From positions 124,001 through 188,000 of the forward strand of contig NZ_JACEZU010000002.1 of the NCBI RefSeq assembly GCF_014042355.1: a stretch of 64,000 nucleotides of DNA. Direction: 5' to 3'. Positions 18,282 through 27,637 of this stretch are shown one piece after another. How positions within the stretch are numbered: the first letter of the stretch is position 1; the number at the start of each line of letters is the position of its first letter. The notes under the pieces were generated by a model. That model was not told the DNA's origin, did no database searches, and worked only from the letters and a program-made list of their open reading frames with translations. This DNA comes from Rugamonas apoptosis. GTDB taxonomy: Bacteria; Pseudomonadota; Gammaproteobacteria; Burkholderiales; Burkholderiaceae_D. The translations under genes were made by a program, and so were the position numbers.

Positions 18282-18361
18282 CGCGCCTTGGCGAAGCACG
18301 CGCCCGCCGCGCCCTTGGCGAAGCGCGCGCCCGCCGTGCCGTTGGCGAGGCACGCGTCCGC
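18282..18361. repeat. three-copy tandem repeat of about 27 bases
   Basis: Units starting at 18282, 18308 and 18335 share TTGGCGAAGC/GAGGC and GCGCCCGCC cores. A partial fourth unit follows. The array lies between the convergent TauE and agmatinase genes, where it may be a slippage-prone spacer. It would encode a nine-residue Arg-Ala-Ser-rich repeat if read, but no gene is supported there. Confidence 0.75.
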
Positions 18362-18367
18362 CACGCT

Positions 18368-19348
18368 TCATGCGCCGCTGGCCGCCCCCTTCCCCGCCAC
18401 TTTCTGATTGCGCAGCACGCACAGCATGTCCGCCGCCAGGTGCGCGGCGGCCAGCGCCGTGATCTCGCTGTGATCGAATGGCGGCGCCACTTCCACCACA
18501 TCCATCCCCACCAGGTTGAGCGGCCCCATGGCGCGCACCAGCGCCAGCGCCTGGGCCGACGTCAGGCCACCGGGCACCGGCGTGCCCGTGCCGGGCGCAT
18601 AGGCCGGATCGAGGCAATCGATATCGAACGTCAGATAAGCCGGACGCGCGCCGACGATGGACAGGATGCGCTCCATGGTGGCGGCCGTGCCGTTGGCATG
18701 CACCCACGGCGCGTCGATCACGTTAAAGCCCAGGAAGTCCTCGTTCCAGGTACGGATGCCCACCTGCACCGAGGTGGCGGGATCGATCAGCCCTTCCTTG
18801 ACGGCCTTGTAGAACATGGTGCCGTGGTTGAGTGAATCGGGATTGTCATCGGCCCAGGTGTCGCAGTGGGCGTCAAAGTGGATCAGCGACAGTGGCTTGC
18901 CGTATTTTTCCGCATGGGCCTTCAGCAGCGGATAGGTGATGAAGTGGTCGCCGCCAAAGGTCAGCATCTTGGCGCCGCTGGCCAGGATGGTGCGGGCATG
19001 TTCGACGATGGTGGGCGCGATGGTCAGCGGATTGTGCGCGTCGAACCAGCAGTCGCCATAATCGATCACAGCCAGCTCCCCGAACGGATCGAAGCCCCAC
19101 GGGAACGGCATCAACTCCGCCAGTTGCACACTGGCGGCCCGCACGGCGGCCGGTCCCAGGCGCGCGCCGGGGCGGAAGGTGGTGGACAAATCGAGCGGTA
19201 TGCCGGAGATGGCCACATCGACCCCGGTGAGGTCGCGGCTGTAATTGCGGCGCATGAAACTGAGCACGCCCGCGTAAGTGTTTTCTGGATTGCTGCCGTA
19301 CAGCGACTGGCGGCGGATCGCGCCGTCGCCCTTGATTTCCGCGCTCAT
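18368..19348 (-). CDS. speB: agmatinase (ureohydrolase)
   Basis: The start at 19348 (MSAEIKGDGA) follows AGGAA and gives 326 residues. The Mn-binding motifs of ureohydrolases are complete: GGDHFITYP, HFDAHCDTW and DIDCLDPAYAPGTGTP. They supply the two-metal centre that hydrolyses agmatine to putrescine and urea. A few relatives act on guanidinobutyrate or other guanidino compounds, so substrate assignment is by family only. It is divergent from a LysR regulator that probably controls it. Confidence 0.9.
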   Translation of the reverse strand: MSAEIKGDGAIRRQSLYGSNPENTYAGVLSFMRRNYSRDLTGVDVAISGIPLDLSTTFRPGARLGPAAVRAASVQLAELMPFPWGFDPFGELAVIDYGDCWFDAHNPLTIAPTIVEHARTILASGAKMLTFGGDHFITYPLLKAHAEKYGKPLSLIHFDAHCDTWADDNPDSLNHGTMFYKAVKEGLIDPATSVQVGIRTWNEDFLGFNVIDAPWVHANGTAATMERILSIVGARPAYLTFDIDCLDPAYAPGTGTPVPGGLTSAQALALVRAMGPLNLVGMDVVEVAPPFDHSEITALAAAHLAADMLCVLRNQKVAGKGAASGA

Positions 19349-19435
19349 GAGATTCCTGATATGAATGGTTGAAATGAATGGTGCTGCGGTACTTCTCTGA
19401 CATCCATTCTGCAAGGGATACGGCGCCATGTAAAA

Positions 19436-19451
19436 TGAACGATATCGTTCA
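19436..19451. promoter_or_regulatory. 16-base palindrome in the speB-LysR promoter space
   Basis: TGAACGATATCGTTCA is a perfect palindrome 25 bases before the LysR gene start. A direct repeat of ATGAATGGT (19361-19369 and 19374-19382) lies nearer to speB. Both are candidate binding sites for the divergent LysR protein. Confidence 0.6.
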
Positions 19452-19475
19452 ACTCATTAGTTTTTTTCATAGCTC

Positions 19476-20354
19476 ATGGAAAAGCGCCTGCCCCCGCTGC
19501 AAAGCCTGCTGGCCTTCGAAGCCACCGCCCGCCTGGGCAGTTTCACCAAAGCCGCACAGGAACTGGCGCTGACCCAGTCCGCCATCAGCCACCAGATCCA
19601 GCACCTCGAGCAGTGGGTGGGCCAAGCCCTGTTCAGCCGGCTGGGACGGGGCGTGAAGCTGACGGCGGCCGGCGAGTTATTCAGCCAGACAGTGGCCAGC
19701 GCGCTCAACACCCTGCGCGACGGGCGCGAACGGATCGAACCGTATCGCAATCCCGACTCCGTGCTGCTGGCATGCGGCGCCGACTTCGCCGGCGGCTGGC
19801 TGATGCCGCGCCTGCGTCAACTACGCGCACGTTACCCGCGCATGGAAGTGTGGCTGATCACGCAGGACGAGTTGCGCGAGATCGACCGCATCGACGTGGA
19901 CCTGATCATCTCCACGCAGGAATTGCGGGGCGGACAAATGAGTTCCGTGCCGTTGCTGGACGATCATGCGCTGGCCGTGTGCGGTGCGGGCAGCGCCTCG
20001 CACCTGCTGCCGCTGCCCTTCCCCGACGTGCTGGCGGCGGCGCCGCTGATCATCGACGAACATTATCCGGAATGGGCGCCATGGCTGGCCGCGCAGGACA
20101 TGGCGACCACGCGCGCCATCACCATCGACGCCGCGCGCTTGCGGCTGGACGCGGCGCAGGAGGAGCTGGGCATCGCCATGGTCCCGCGCCTGCAGGCGGA
20201 CGCCGCGCTGCGGCGCGGCCTGGTGCACGCGCTGCCGCAAATCCCCACAGTGGCGCTGCCGCGCCTGTGGCTGACCCGCTCCACGCTCGCCCCGCGCACG
20301 CCGGCCGTGCAACTGGCATTCGACTGGCTGTGCGAGGTCAGCGCCAGCACCTAA
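19476..20354 (+). CDS. LysR-family regulator (GcvA-like)
   Basis: This 292-residue regulator starts with the GcvA-type sequence LPPLQSLLAFEATARLGSF. Its helix-turn-helix is FTKAAQELALTQSAISHQI. An effector-binding domain follows. GcvA-like regulators typically control amino-acid or amine metabolism (family knowledge). It is transcribed away from the agmatinase gene, so autoregulation and control of speB are the simplest reading. Confidence 0.92.
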   Translation: MEKRLPPLQSLLAFEATARLGSFTKAAQELALTQSAISHQIQHLEQWVGQALFSRLGRGVKLTAAGELFSQTVASALNTLRDGRERIEPYRNPDSVLLACGADFAGGWLMPRLRQLRARYPRMEVWLITQDELREIDRIDVDLIISTQELRGGQMSSVPLLDDHALAVCGAGSASHLLPLPFPDVLAAAPLIIDEHYPEWAPWLAAQDMATTRAITIDAARLRLDAAQEELGIAMVPRLQADAALRRGLVHALPQIPTVALPRLWLTRSTLAPRTPAVQLAFDWLCEVSAST

Positions 20355-20546
20355 AGCCAGCCCCCGCAATCCCCCAGGGTCAGTGCCAACATTCGTGCAC
20401 GAGCCCGGCAGTTAAACGCCCATTGTCGAATCCGTGTACGATTGTTGGCACTGCCCCCGCCCTCCAATTCCTTCACGGTGAGTGATGCCAACCGCAATCG
20501 ATGCGCCATTACGCGTGAATACATTCGCATGCCGGCGGGAACGCCG

Positions 20547-21755
20547 ATGATCAAGCGCCTGCTGCTGCCCGCCGGGGCCAGCGCCTCCGCCCTGCCACTG
20601 CTGCAGGGCCGGGCGTTGCGCGCGTTCGCCGACGGCTATGTCGCCGTGCTGTTGCCCGCCTACCTGATCGCATTGGGATTGAACACCTGGACGGTGGGCC
20701 TGCTCGCCACCGCCACCCTGCTCGGCTCCGCCCTGGCCACGCTGGCCATCGGCGCCTGGGGCCATCGCGTCCACCACGGCCGCCTGCTGCTGGGCGCCGC
20801 CATGCTGATGGCCGCCACCGGCTTCGCGTTCGCGGCCAGTTCCACCTTCGGGCCGCTGCTGCTGGTGGCCTTTGTCGGCACGCTCAATCCCAGCGCGGGC
20901 GATGTGAGCCTGTTCCTGCCGCTGGAACACGCCCGCATCGCGGAGGCGGCCGATGGGGAGCAACGCACGGCACTGTTCGCCCGTTACAGCCTGCTGGGTT
21001 CCCTGCTGTCCGCGTTTGGCGCGCTGGCCGCCGCGCTGCCGGGCCAGATCACGGCATGGAGCGGGCTATCCACGCTGGCCGCGTTGCGCTGCATGTTCGT
21101 GCTCTATGGCCTGATCGGCTGCGCGGTCTGGCTGCTGTACCGCAAGCTGCCCAAGCCACATGAGGAGGCACGCAAGGCGCCGGCGCCACTGGGGCCATCG
21201 CGCGGCATCGTGATCCGCCTGGCGATGCTGTTCTCGGTCGACTCGTTCGCCGGCGGGCTGGTGGTCAACGCGCTGCTGGCCTACTGGCTGTTCCAGCGCT
21301 TCGATCTCTCGCTCGCGACGGCCGGACAATTCTTCTTCTGGTCCGGTTTATGCTCGGCCGCGTCCCAACTGGCCGCGCCGCAGCTGGCCCGGCGCATCGG
21401 GCTGCTCAACACCATGGTATTCACCCACATTCCCGCCAGTGTGTGCCTGATCGCGGCCGCGTTCACGCCCAGCCTGGGCGTCGCGCTGGGATTGCTGATC
21501 GTGCGCTCGCTGCTGTCGCAAATGGATGTGCCGGCGCGCAGCGCCTTCGTCATGGCGGTCGTCACGCCGGAAGAGCGGGCGGCGGCGGCCAGCTACACGC
21601 TGGTGCCCAAGAGCCTGGCCTCGGCCGCCGCGCCCAGCGTCGGTGGCGCCCTGTTCGCCGCCGGCCTGCTGGCCGCGCCGCTGGTGGCTTGCGGGGTGCT
21701 GAAAATCGCCTACGACCTGGCCATCTGGCGCAGCTTTCGACAGCACCGGCATTGA
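20547..21755 (+). CDS. major facilitator superfamily transporter
   Basis: The start at 20547 gives 402 residues and is preceded by GGCGGGA; an ATG at 20529 is possible. About twelve hydrophobic segments are visible. An MFS loop with basic residues, GAWGHRVHHGRLLL, lies after helix 2. A longer central loop, KLPKPHEEARKAPAP, separates the halves. The closest resemblance is to DHA1-type drug/metabolite exporters. Substrate is unknown. Codon use and composition match the surrounding genes. Confidence 0.87.
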   Translation: MIKRLLLPAGASASALPLLQGRALRAFADGYVAVLLPAYLIALGLNTWTVGLLATATLLGSALATLAIGAWGHRVHHGRLLLGAAMLMAATGFAFAASSTFGPLLLVAFVGTLNPSAGDVSLFLPLEHARIAEAADGEQRTALFARYSLLGSLLSAFGALAAALPGQITAWSGLSTLAALRCMFVLYGLIGCAVWLLYRKLPKPHEEARKAPAPLGPSRGIVIRLAMLFSVDSFAGGLVVNALLAYWLFQRFDLSLATAGQFFFWSGLCSAASQLAAPQLARRIGLLNTMVFTHIPASVCLIAAAFTPSLGVALGLLIVRSLLSQMDVPARSAFVMAVVTPEERAAAASYTLVPKSLASAAAPSVGGALFAAGLLAAPLVACGVLKIAYDLAIWRSFRQHRH

Positions 21756-21822
21756 CGCCGAACCGGCGCCCCAGCCTCCTACAAAAATTTATTGATTTGA
21801 TATCAGATTTTGATTGCGCGCC

Positions 21823-21854
21823 TTTCACATGTCAGATATTCTTTACACGTGAAA
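21823..21854. promoter_or_regulatory. operator-like dyad upstream of the DUF4386 gene
   Basis: TTTCACATGT (21823-21832) and ACACGTGAAA (21845-21854) are near-perfect 10-base inverted arms with one mismatch, around a 12-base AT-rich spacer. They lie about 70-100 bases before the start codon, in unusually AT-rich DNA. A dimeric repressor or activator site is likely. No adjacent regulator identifies it. Confidence 0.55.
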
Positions 21855-21920
21855 TCAATAAGCGAACATGTAAATGGCGATCACCTTCGGGCCGCCACCA
21901 ACAATTCAAAGGAGACACGC

Positions 21921-22628
21921 ATGAACACGATACACAAGCACACCCGTATCGCAGGCCTGATCTATCTGCTGGTGATCCTGATCGCCCCTTTGCGCCTGGT
22001 CTACATCCCCGGCAAGCTGTTCGTCGACGGTGACGCAGTGGCCACCATCAACAACATCGCCACCCATGAAATGCTGTTCCGTTTCGGCCTGGTGGGCGAC
22101 CTGGTGACGGCCGCCGTCAGCCTGGTGCTCACTTACACCTTGTACCGGCTGTTCAAGAGCGTCGACCGCAACGCCGCCTTGCTGATGCTGATGCTGGGCT
22201 TCATGGACACGCCACTGTACTTCTTCAACGCGCTGAACGACATGGCCGTACTGGTGCTGGCCCACGGCGCCGACTTCCTGTCCGGCTTCGACACGGCCCA
22301 GCGCGACGGCCTTGCCATGCTGTTCCTGCGCATGCACAGCCTGATGACTTATGCGTCGGAGATCTTCTGGGGCCTGTGGCTGTTCCCTCTGGCGCTGCTG
22401 GTGTACCGCAGCGGCTATATTCCGCGCCTTGTGGCCGCGTGGCTTGCCATCAACGGCGTCGCCTACCTGGCGCTCAGCTTCACCGGTTTGCTGCTGCCGC
22501 AGTACAACGACGCGGTCGCCAACTTCGCCTTCCCCTGCCAGTTGGGCGAAGTGGCGTTCATGCTGTGGATACTGGTCATGGGCGCGCGGCCACGGGTGGT
22601 GGCCATGCCCAGCGCGCGGGCCGCGTAA
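21921..22628 (+). CDS. DUF4386 membrane protein
   Basis: AAAGGAGA 8 bases upstream fixes the start at 21921 (235 residues). About six hydrophobic helices are visible: N-terminal IAGLIYLLVILIAP, a central ALLMLMLGFMDTPLYFF and a C-terminal WILVMGARP. The length and the opening TRIAGLIYLLVI fit the DUF4386 family, whose function is not known. The gene is monocistronic behind an operator-like dyad. Confidence 0.82.
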   Translation: MNTIHKHTRIAGLIYLLVILIAPLRLVYIPGKLFVDGDAVATINNIATHEMLFRFGLVGDLVTAAVSLVLTYTLYRLFKSVDRNAALLMLMLGFMDTPLYFFNALNDMAVLVLAHGADFLSGFDTAQRDGLAMLFLRMHSLMTYASEIFWGLWLFPLALLVYRSGYIPRLVAAWLAINGVAYLALSFTGLLLPQYNDAVANFAFPCQLGEVAFMLWILVMGARPRVVAMPSARAA

Positions 22629-22742
22629 GGTGCATTTGTTTGCAAGCCACACATCACCATTTTCCAGCTCAGGCAAATTGATTTTTGCACAACAGCATGG
22701 CAGTATCAAAAAATCAATATCGACCATTTATGGGGAGCCTGG

Positions 22743-23732
22743 ATGCGCTTGTTGTCGAAATTTATATTTCTGGGCATGGCCTGTTCGCCATTGATATGCC
22801 ATGCCGGATGGTTTTCAACATCTTGCGCGGAATTGAAGAAGGACCTGGTCCTTGAGCCTAACCTGCGCCAGGATTATCGCGACCCCGCCCCAGAAAACCC
22901 AATTGACGTCGTCGCATCTCTGACCATGGTTGATGGGACAGCGTATGGGCGCCTGACCGCTCCATACAAGAAACCATTGGTAGAGGTTGCATACATTGAA
23001 TCGGACGTTAAGTCATGCCGATTTTCAGCAGGCATGATTACCCGACTTGAACGGAAAAGCCCGAAGTCGTTTGAGGTTACTCTAACGAATGGCAAGACGT
23101 TTACTGCATCGCTCTACCGTTGGCGAGGGCTTCCAGCGACTCCATTTAGTTCGGATGGTGGGGTGATGCTCGATAAGGATAACAATTTCGCCGAGGTGCG
23201 TTTCGCCAATTGGTTTGACAGCGTCCAACTGCTGACAATGAAGCACGAACCCGCGACGGACGCGGATGAGGAGCAATGGCAAAAAGCAAAGAGAATAGAG
23301 CAAGTGGAGGCTGCTGGGCGGGCAAAAGTTCGACAGGAAGCGCTTGCGAGAGAAGAGGCCAGAAAGGCTGAAGCTGCCAGAGCGGAGCAGGAGCGCTTGC
23401 GCCGTGAATCTGAAAGGAAGTTGGCTTTGCTGCCTTTGATAAAAACGGTCGGACAGAAAGTTTGTCTGACTGCGGATGGCACCGAGGATGTGTACCTTGG
23501 ATTTGTCGCGATGGGGCAGCCCCAATATCGGACGGAGCAACGTCAATTTGTCTTGTCTGGTGTGACAGAGAACTCGGCGGGTAATCGCATCCTGGTGCGC
23601 ATCGGCGCTATCATGTCATTTAGACAAGCAGGTGGGGCGGCGAAGTATTGGACGGAGCTGAAAGGTGACCCTACCTATCAAGTCAATCAGGCTTCGTGGG
23701 ATGAGGCCGAGAAATGGATGCCTTGCCAGTAG
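22743..23732 (+). CDS. secreted protein of unknown function with central coiled coil
   Basis: GGGGAG 6 bases upstream supports the start. The product has 329 residues, with a signal peptide ending around CHA (residue 21). An N-terminal mixed domain has cysteines near 28 and 84. A charged, Ala/Glu/Arg-rich coiled coil spans about 175-230, with repeated AREEARKAEAARAEQERLRR-like heptads. A C-terminal domain contains KTVGQKVCLT and ends in WMPCQ. I do not recognise the family. The gene is clearly more AT-rich than its neighbours and is followed by a gene-poor stretch, so it may have been acquired. It is probably periplasmic or surface-exposed. Confidence 0.75.
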   Translation: MRLLSKFIFLGMACSPLICHAGWFSTSCAELKKDLVLEPNLRQDYRDPAPENPIDVVASLTMVDGTAYGRLTAPYKKPLVEVAYIESDVKSCRFSAGMITRLERKSPKSFEVTLTNGKTFTASLYRWRGLPATPFSSDGGVMLDKDNNFAEVRFANWFDSVQLLTMKHEPATDADEEQWQKAKRIEQVEAAGRAKVRQEALAREEARKAEAARAEQERLRRESERKLALLPLIKTVGQKVCLTADGTEDVYLGFVAMGQPQYRTEQRQFVLSGVTENSAGNRILVRIGAIMSFRQAGGAAKYWTELKGDPTYQVNQASWDEAEKWMPCQ

Positions 23733-24027
23733 CAATGGGATGGACTCCTCCTCATGTTGCACAGAATCCACCATCGCTCAAACTAAGTCAACTTAACTCA
23801 ACAATAACGCTACCAAAATATTGATCAACCGCCCCGTTGGCTTGGTTAAATTCCCCAACTTTGGCCAGGTCAAAATCTCCCGGGCAGGACAAAGTGGATT
23901 GTAGTCCGTGTTCCCGCCATGGGCCCAATCAGTCCTGCTTGACGTCGGCGAATGTCAAGCACGTCAGCCGTGAAGTCAGCTCGACCACTATTTATTTGGT
24001 GCACTGAAAGTGCAGGGAGTCTGATCC
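23733..24027. other. gene-free accessory stretch, possible insertion-sequence relic
   Basis: No gene can be supported. The stretch GTTAAATTCCCCAACTTTGG at about 23844-23863, followed by GGTCAAAATCTCCC, resembles the ends of IS21-type elements as I remember them; no transposase remains. TGCTTGAC (23936-23943) and GTCAAGCA (23954-23961) form a small dyad. The region lies between an orphan gene and a damaged toxin-antitoxin pair. Confidence 0.35.
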
Positions 24028-24372
24028 TTATCTTGCGTCAGCCACCATCAACGCCGCCACGCCCTTCCGCTCCAACAATTGCAGTAACTTGGCAGCGGCC
24101 CCGCTGGGCCGCTTGCCAGATTTGGCCGACTCCCACTTCTGCACGGTCGATACGCTGACATTCAGCAGCGATGCAAACACCGACTGACTCATCTTCGCCT
24201 GCCCGGTCCGTATCGCTATCACTCGCTCAGGCGTATATGCCGGCGGTATCTCGCACATACCCCTGATCGCCACCATGTCCGACTTCGACAACAAGCCGTG
24301 CTGACTCAGGTCAAGCGCCGTTTGCAGCAGTTCATGCAACACCCGCTGCTTTTCGTTATCCCTACTCTTCAT
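24028..24372 (-). CDS. HTH-type antitoxin (HigA/NadS-like)
   Basis: This 114-residue protein has a helical N terminus and a C-terminal XRE/HTH_3 domain. The domain reads KMSQSVFASLLNVSVSTVQKWESAK, followed by PSGAAAKLLQLLE, as in HigA2/NadS antitoxins. It overlaps the upstream toxin gene by 11 bases, so the toxin is first in the operon, as in higBA. The antitoxin is intact although the toxin is frameshifted. It probably still binds its own promoter upstream of 24746. Confidence 0.85.
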   Translation of the reverse strand: MKSRDNEKQRVLHELLQTALDLSQHGLLSKSDMVAIRGMCEIPPAYTPERVIAIRTGQAKMSQSVFASLLNVSVSTVQKWESAKSGKRPSGAAAKLLQLLERKGVAALMVADAR

Positions 24373-24746
24373 GACAAATCTCCTTGAGCGCCCCGGTGAC
24401 CACCATGCGCTCCAGCATCACCACATCCACTCGCTCAAGCCCCTTGGCAACACTTTTCGCGACGGCCACTTCCGTCTCCGAAAAGTCGGTTCCGGACGCG
24501 CTCTTCTCGCGTCCCACCAGAAAAAAGACAGCATGGACACTCTTCTTCGCCACCAGCGTCCGAATTGATGCCCGTTTTCCCCGACCAAACGTGGCGATTC
24601 GCTTTTTTGCACAATCCGCCGCCAATATCTGCCTCGTATAGTCCGGCTTCAATCTCACGCGCCGCCAAACACAATGCGGCGTCGTTCACGGTCTTCTTCG
24701 CCCAACGGTCGAAAGTCTTCGTTTTGAACACGCGCTTGAATGGCAC
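24362..24746 (-). pseudogene. RelE/HigB-type toxin, frameshifted at an A6 run
   Basis: The N-terminal part (from 24746) reads MPFKRVFKTKTFDRWAKK and continues to GGGLCKK. The C-terminal part, in the next frame, reads RIATFGRGKRASIRTLVA and goes on to the stop at 24362. Joined at the lysines they give a complete RelE-superfamily toxin of about 127 residues, with the usual K-R-I-A-x-x-G-x-G-K-R-x-x-x-R-T core. The shift lies in six A residues (24603-24608 on the plus strand, read as T). Five A residues would restore the frame. Disruption, slippage-dependent expression and sequencing error are all possible. Confidence 0.8.
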
Positions 24747-24943
24747 GGATGAATCTCACTATAGCACTGAGTACCACAACGAACAGGCAACAGCCCCGAA
24801 GTCCAGCCAGAAGGTACAGCACTTGCCGCCCAACGCGCGCCGCACAGCTATGCTGCCCCCGAACGCGGTAAAATGCAGGGTTAATCGCGCGGCAGCCTGC
24901 GCTGCCGCAAAACCAGACTCATCGCACCGCCGAAAAAGAACCA

Positions 24944-27637
24944 ATGACCACCGTCCCCAACGAAATCAACGCCGCAGCCGTCAAGAACAGCCCCACCGAA
25001 AAAGTGACCCCAATGATGCAGCAATATTTACGCATCAAGGCCGAGCATCCGACGATGTTGGTGTTCTACCGCATGGGCGATTTCTACGAGCTGTTCCACG
25101 AGGACGCGGAGAAGGCGTCGCGCCTGCTGGGCATTACGCTCACGGCGCGCGGTTCGTCGGGCGGCCAGCCGATCAAGATGTGCGGCGTGCCGTTCCATTC
25201 GCTGGAAGGCTATCTGGCCAAGCTGGTCAAGATCGGTGAGTCGTGCGCCATCTGCGAGCAGATCGGCGATCCGGCCACCAGCAAGGGCCCGGTCGAGCGC
25301 AAGGTGATGCGGGTGGTCACGCCCGGCACCCTGACGGACGCCGACCTGCTGCCGGAAAAGGCGGAACGCCCGCTGCTGGCCATGTGCCTGATCAGCCAGC
25401 GCAAGGTGGTCACGGCCGGCCTGGCGTGGCTGTCGCTGGCCAGCGGCGCGCTCAAGCTGATGGAGTTCTCGGGCGACAGCCGCACCGTCAGCACCCGCCT
25501 GCTGCAGGAACTGGAACGCATCGCGCCGGCCGAGATCCTGCGCGGCGATAACGCGGACCTGTTCGAGGAAACCATGGCCTGCCACGTGAACCGCGTGCCA
25601 GACTGGCATTTCGACGTGGTGAGCGGCCACAAGGCGCTGCTGGACCAACTGAGCGTGGCCACGCTGACGGGCTTCGGCGCCGATGGCTTGGGCGCGGCCT
25701 TCGGCGCGGCCGGCGCGTTGCTGCGTTACGCCCAATCGACCCAGGGCCGCGGCTTGCAGCACGTGCGCAGCCTGACCACGGAAACGGAAAACGAATTCAT
25801 CGGCCTGGACGCGGCCACCCGCCGCAACCTGGAACTGACGGAAACCATCCGCGGCCAGGAGTCGCCCACCCTGTTCTCGCTGCTGGACCACTGCCGCACG
25901 GCCATGGGTTCTCGCCTGCTGCGCTACTGGCTGCACCACGCGCAGCGCGCGCAGGGCGTGGCGCGCGCGCGCCACGAGGCGATCGGCGCGCTGGCCGCCA
26001 GCGATGTGACGGGCGCCCTGTCGGCCACGCTGGCGCAGGTGCCCGACATCGAACGCATCACCACCCGCATCGCGCTGCTGTCGGCCCGTCCGCGCGACCT
26101 GGCCAGTTTGCGCGACGGCTTGCAGCAACTGCCGGCCCTGCGTCACGGCATGCAGCGCAGCCTGACGGGCGCTGACGACAGCCTGTTGGCGCAGACCGCC
26201 GCCGCCTTGTCCACGCCGGAGGATTGCCTGGACTTGCTGGTGCGGGCCGTGGCCCCGGAACCGGCGGCCATGGTGCGCGACGGCGGCGTGTTCGCACGCG
26301 GCTTCGACGCGGAGCTGGACGAACTGCGCGCGCTGTCGGAGAACGCGGGCCAGTTCCTCGTCGACCTGGAGACGCGCGAGCGGGCCCGCACCGGCATCGC
26401 CAACCTGCGCGTGGAGTACAACAAGGTGCATGGCTTCTACATCGAAGTCACCAACGGCCAGGCCACCAAGGTGCCGGACGATTACCGCCGCCGCCAGACG
26501 CTGAAGAACGCGGAGCGCTACATCACGCCGGAGCTGAAGGCGTTCGAGGACAAGGCGCTGTCGGCGCAGGACCGCGCGCTGGCGCGCGAGAAGCTGCTGT
26601 ACGATCAGTTGCTGGCCGACCTGGCGCCGCACATCGGCACGCTGCAGACGATCTCGCAGGCGCTGGCACGGCTCGACGCGCTGACCGCCCTCACCCAGCA
26701 CGCGCTGCGCCACAACTGGTGCGCGCCGCAACTGGTGGCCGAACCGTGCATCAACATCGCCGAGGGCCGCCACCCGGTGGTGGAAGGCCAGATCGAGCGC
26801 TTCATCGCCAACGACTGCCGCTTCGTCAACGAACGCCGCCTGCTGCTGATCACGGGCCCCAACATGGGTGGTAAATCGACCTTCATGCGCCAGGTGGCGC
26901 TGATCACATTGCTGGCCTACGTGGGCAGTTATGTGCCCGCCACCAGCGCTGTGATCGGCCCCATCGACCGTATCTTCACCCGCATCGGCGCCACCGACGA
27001 TTTGGCCGGCGGCCGTTCCACCTTCATGGTGGAGATGACGGAGGCGGCCGCGATCCTGAACGGCGCTACCGAACACTCGCTGGTGCTGATGGATGAAGTG
27101 GGCCGCGGCACGTCCACCTTTGACGGTCTGGCGCTGGCGTGGGCCATCGCGCGCCACCTGATCGACACCAGCCGCAGCTTCTCGCTGTTCGCCACCCACT
27201 ACTTCGAACTGACCCAGCTGCCCGAGAGCCATCCGACGGCGGCCAATGTGCACCTGTCGGCCGTGGAGCACAAGGACAGCATCGTGTTCCTGCATGCGGT
27301 GCAGGATGGCCCGGCCTCGCAAAGCTATGGTTTGCAAGTGGCGCAACTGGCCGGCGTGCCGCAGCCCGTGATCAAGGCCGCCCGCAAGCACCTCGCGCGG
27401 CTGGAGGCGCAGGCGCTGGACGCCACACCGCAATTGGATTTGTTCGCCGCACCGGCGGTGGACGCCGACGACGAAGCGGTCACCCATTCCGCCCCGGCCG
27501 ACAACTCGGCCGACAACCCGGCCGTCCAAGCGCTGCTGGGCGCGCTCGACGCGCTGGACCCGGACGCGCTGTCGCCGCGCGAAGCGCTGGAACGCCTGTA
27601 CGAGATCAAACGCCTGGCGCAACCGGCACTGGCATGA
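24944..27637 (+). CDS. mutS: DNA mismatch repair protein MutS
   Basis: This full-length, 897-residue MutS recognises mismatches and starts methyl-directed repair with MutL. The mismatch-recognition domain carries the Phe-x-Glu motif in [15 protein letters not shown]. The connector, lever and clamp domains follow. The ATPase has Walker [14 protein letters not shown], the ABC signature region [14 protein letters not shown], Walker [17 protein letters not shown] and the His of ATHYFELT. The C-terminal tail is complete. An upstream in-frame proline-rich start is not needed. The next gene overlaps its stop codon. Confidence 0.98.
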   Translation: MTTVPNEINAAAVKNSPTEKVTPMMQQYLRIKAEHPTMLVFYRMGDFYELFHEDAEKASRLLGITLTARGSSGGQPIKMCGVPFHSLEGYLAKLVKIGESCAICEQIGDPATSKGPVERKVMRVVTPGTLTDADLLPEKAERPLLAMCLISQRKVVTAGLAWLSLASGALKLMEFSGDSRTVSTRLLQELERIAPAEILRGDNADLFEETMACHVNRVPDWHFDVVSGHKALLDQLSVATLTGFGADGLGAAFGAAGALLRYAQSTQGRGLQHVRSLTTETENEFIGLDAATRRNLELTETIRGQESPTLFSLLDHCRTAMGSRLLRYWLHHAQRAQGVARARHEAIGALAASDVTGALSATLAQVPDIERITTRIALLSARPRDLASLRDGLQQLPALRHGMQRSLTGADDSLLAQTAAALSTPEDCLDLLVRAVAPEPAAMVRDGGVFARGFDAELDELRALSENAGQFLVDLETRERARTGIANLRVEYNKVHGFYIEVTNGQATKVPDDYRRRQTLKNAERYITPELKAFEDKALSAQDRALAREKLLYDQLLADLAPHIGTLQTISQALARLDALTALTQHALRHNWCAPQLVAEPCINIAEGRHPVVEGQIERFIANDCRFVNERRLLLITGPNMGGKSTFMRQVALITLLAYVGSYVPATSAVIGPIDRIFTRIGATDDLAGGRSTFMVEMTEAAAILNGATEHSLVLMDEVGRGTSTFDGLALAWAIARHLIDTSRSFSLFATHYFELTQLPESHPTAANVHLSAVEHKDSIVFLHAVQDGPASQSYGLQVAQLAGVPQPVIKAARKHLARLEAQALDATPQLDLFAAPAVDADDEAVTHSAPADNSADNPAVQALLGALDALDPDALSPREALERLYEIKRLAQPALA

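Noticed and set aside
27139..27633. plus-strand frame inside mutS leading into the exported protein
   Set aside because: The part before 27634 is an out-of-frame shadow of mutS; the real protein begins at 27634 or 27679.
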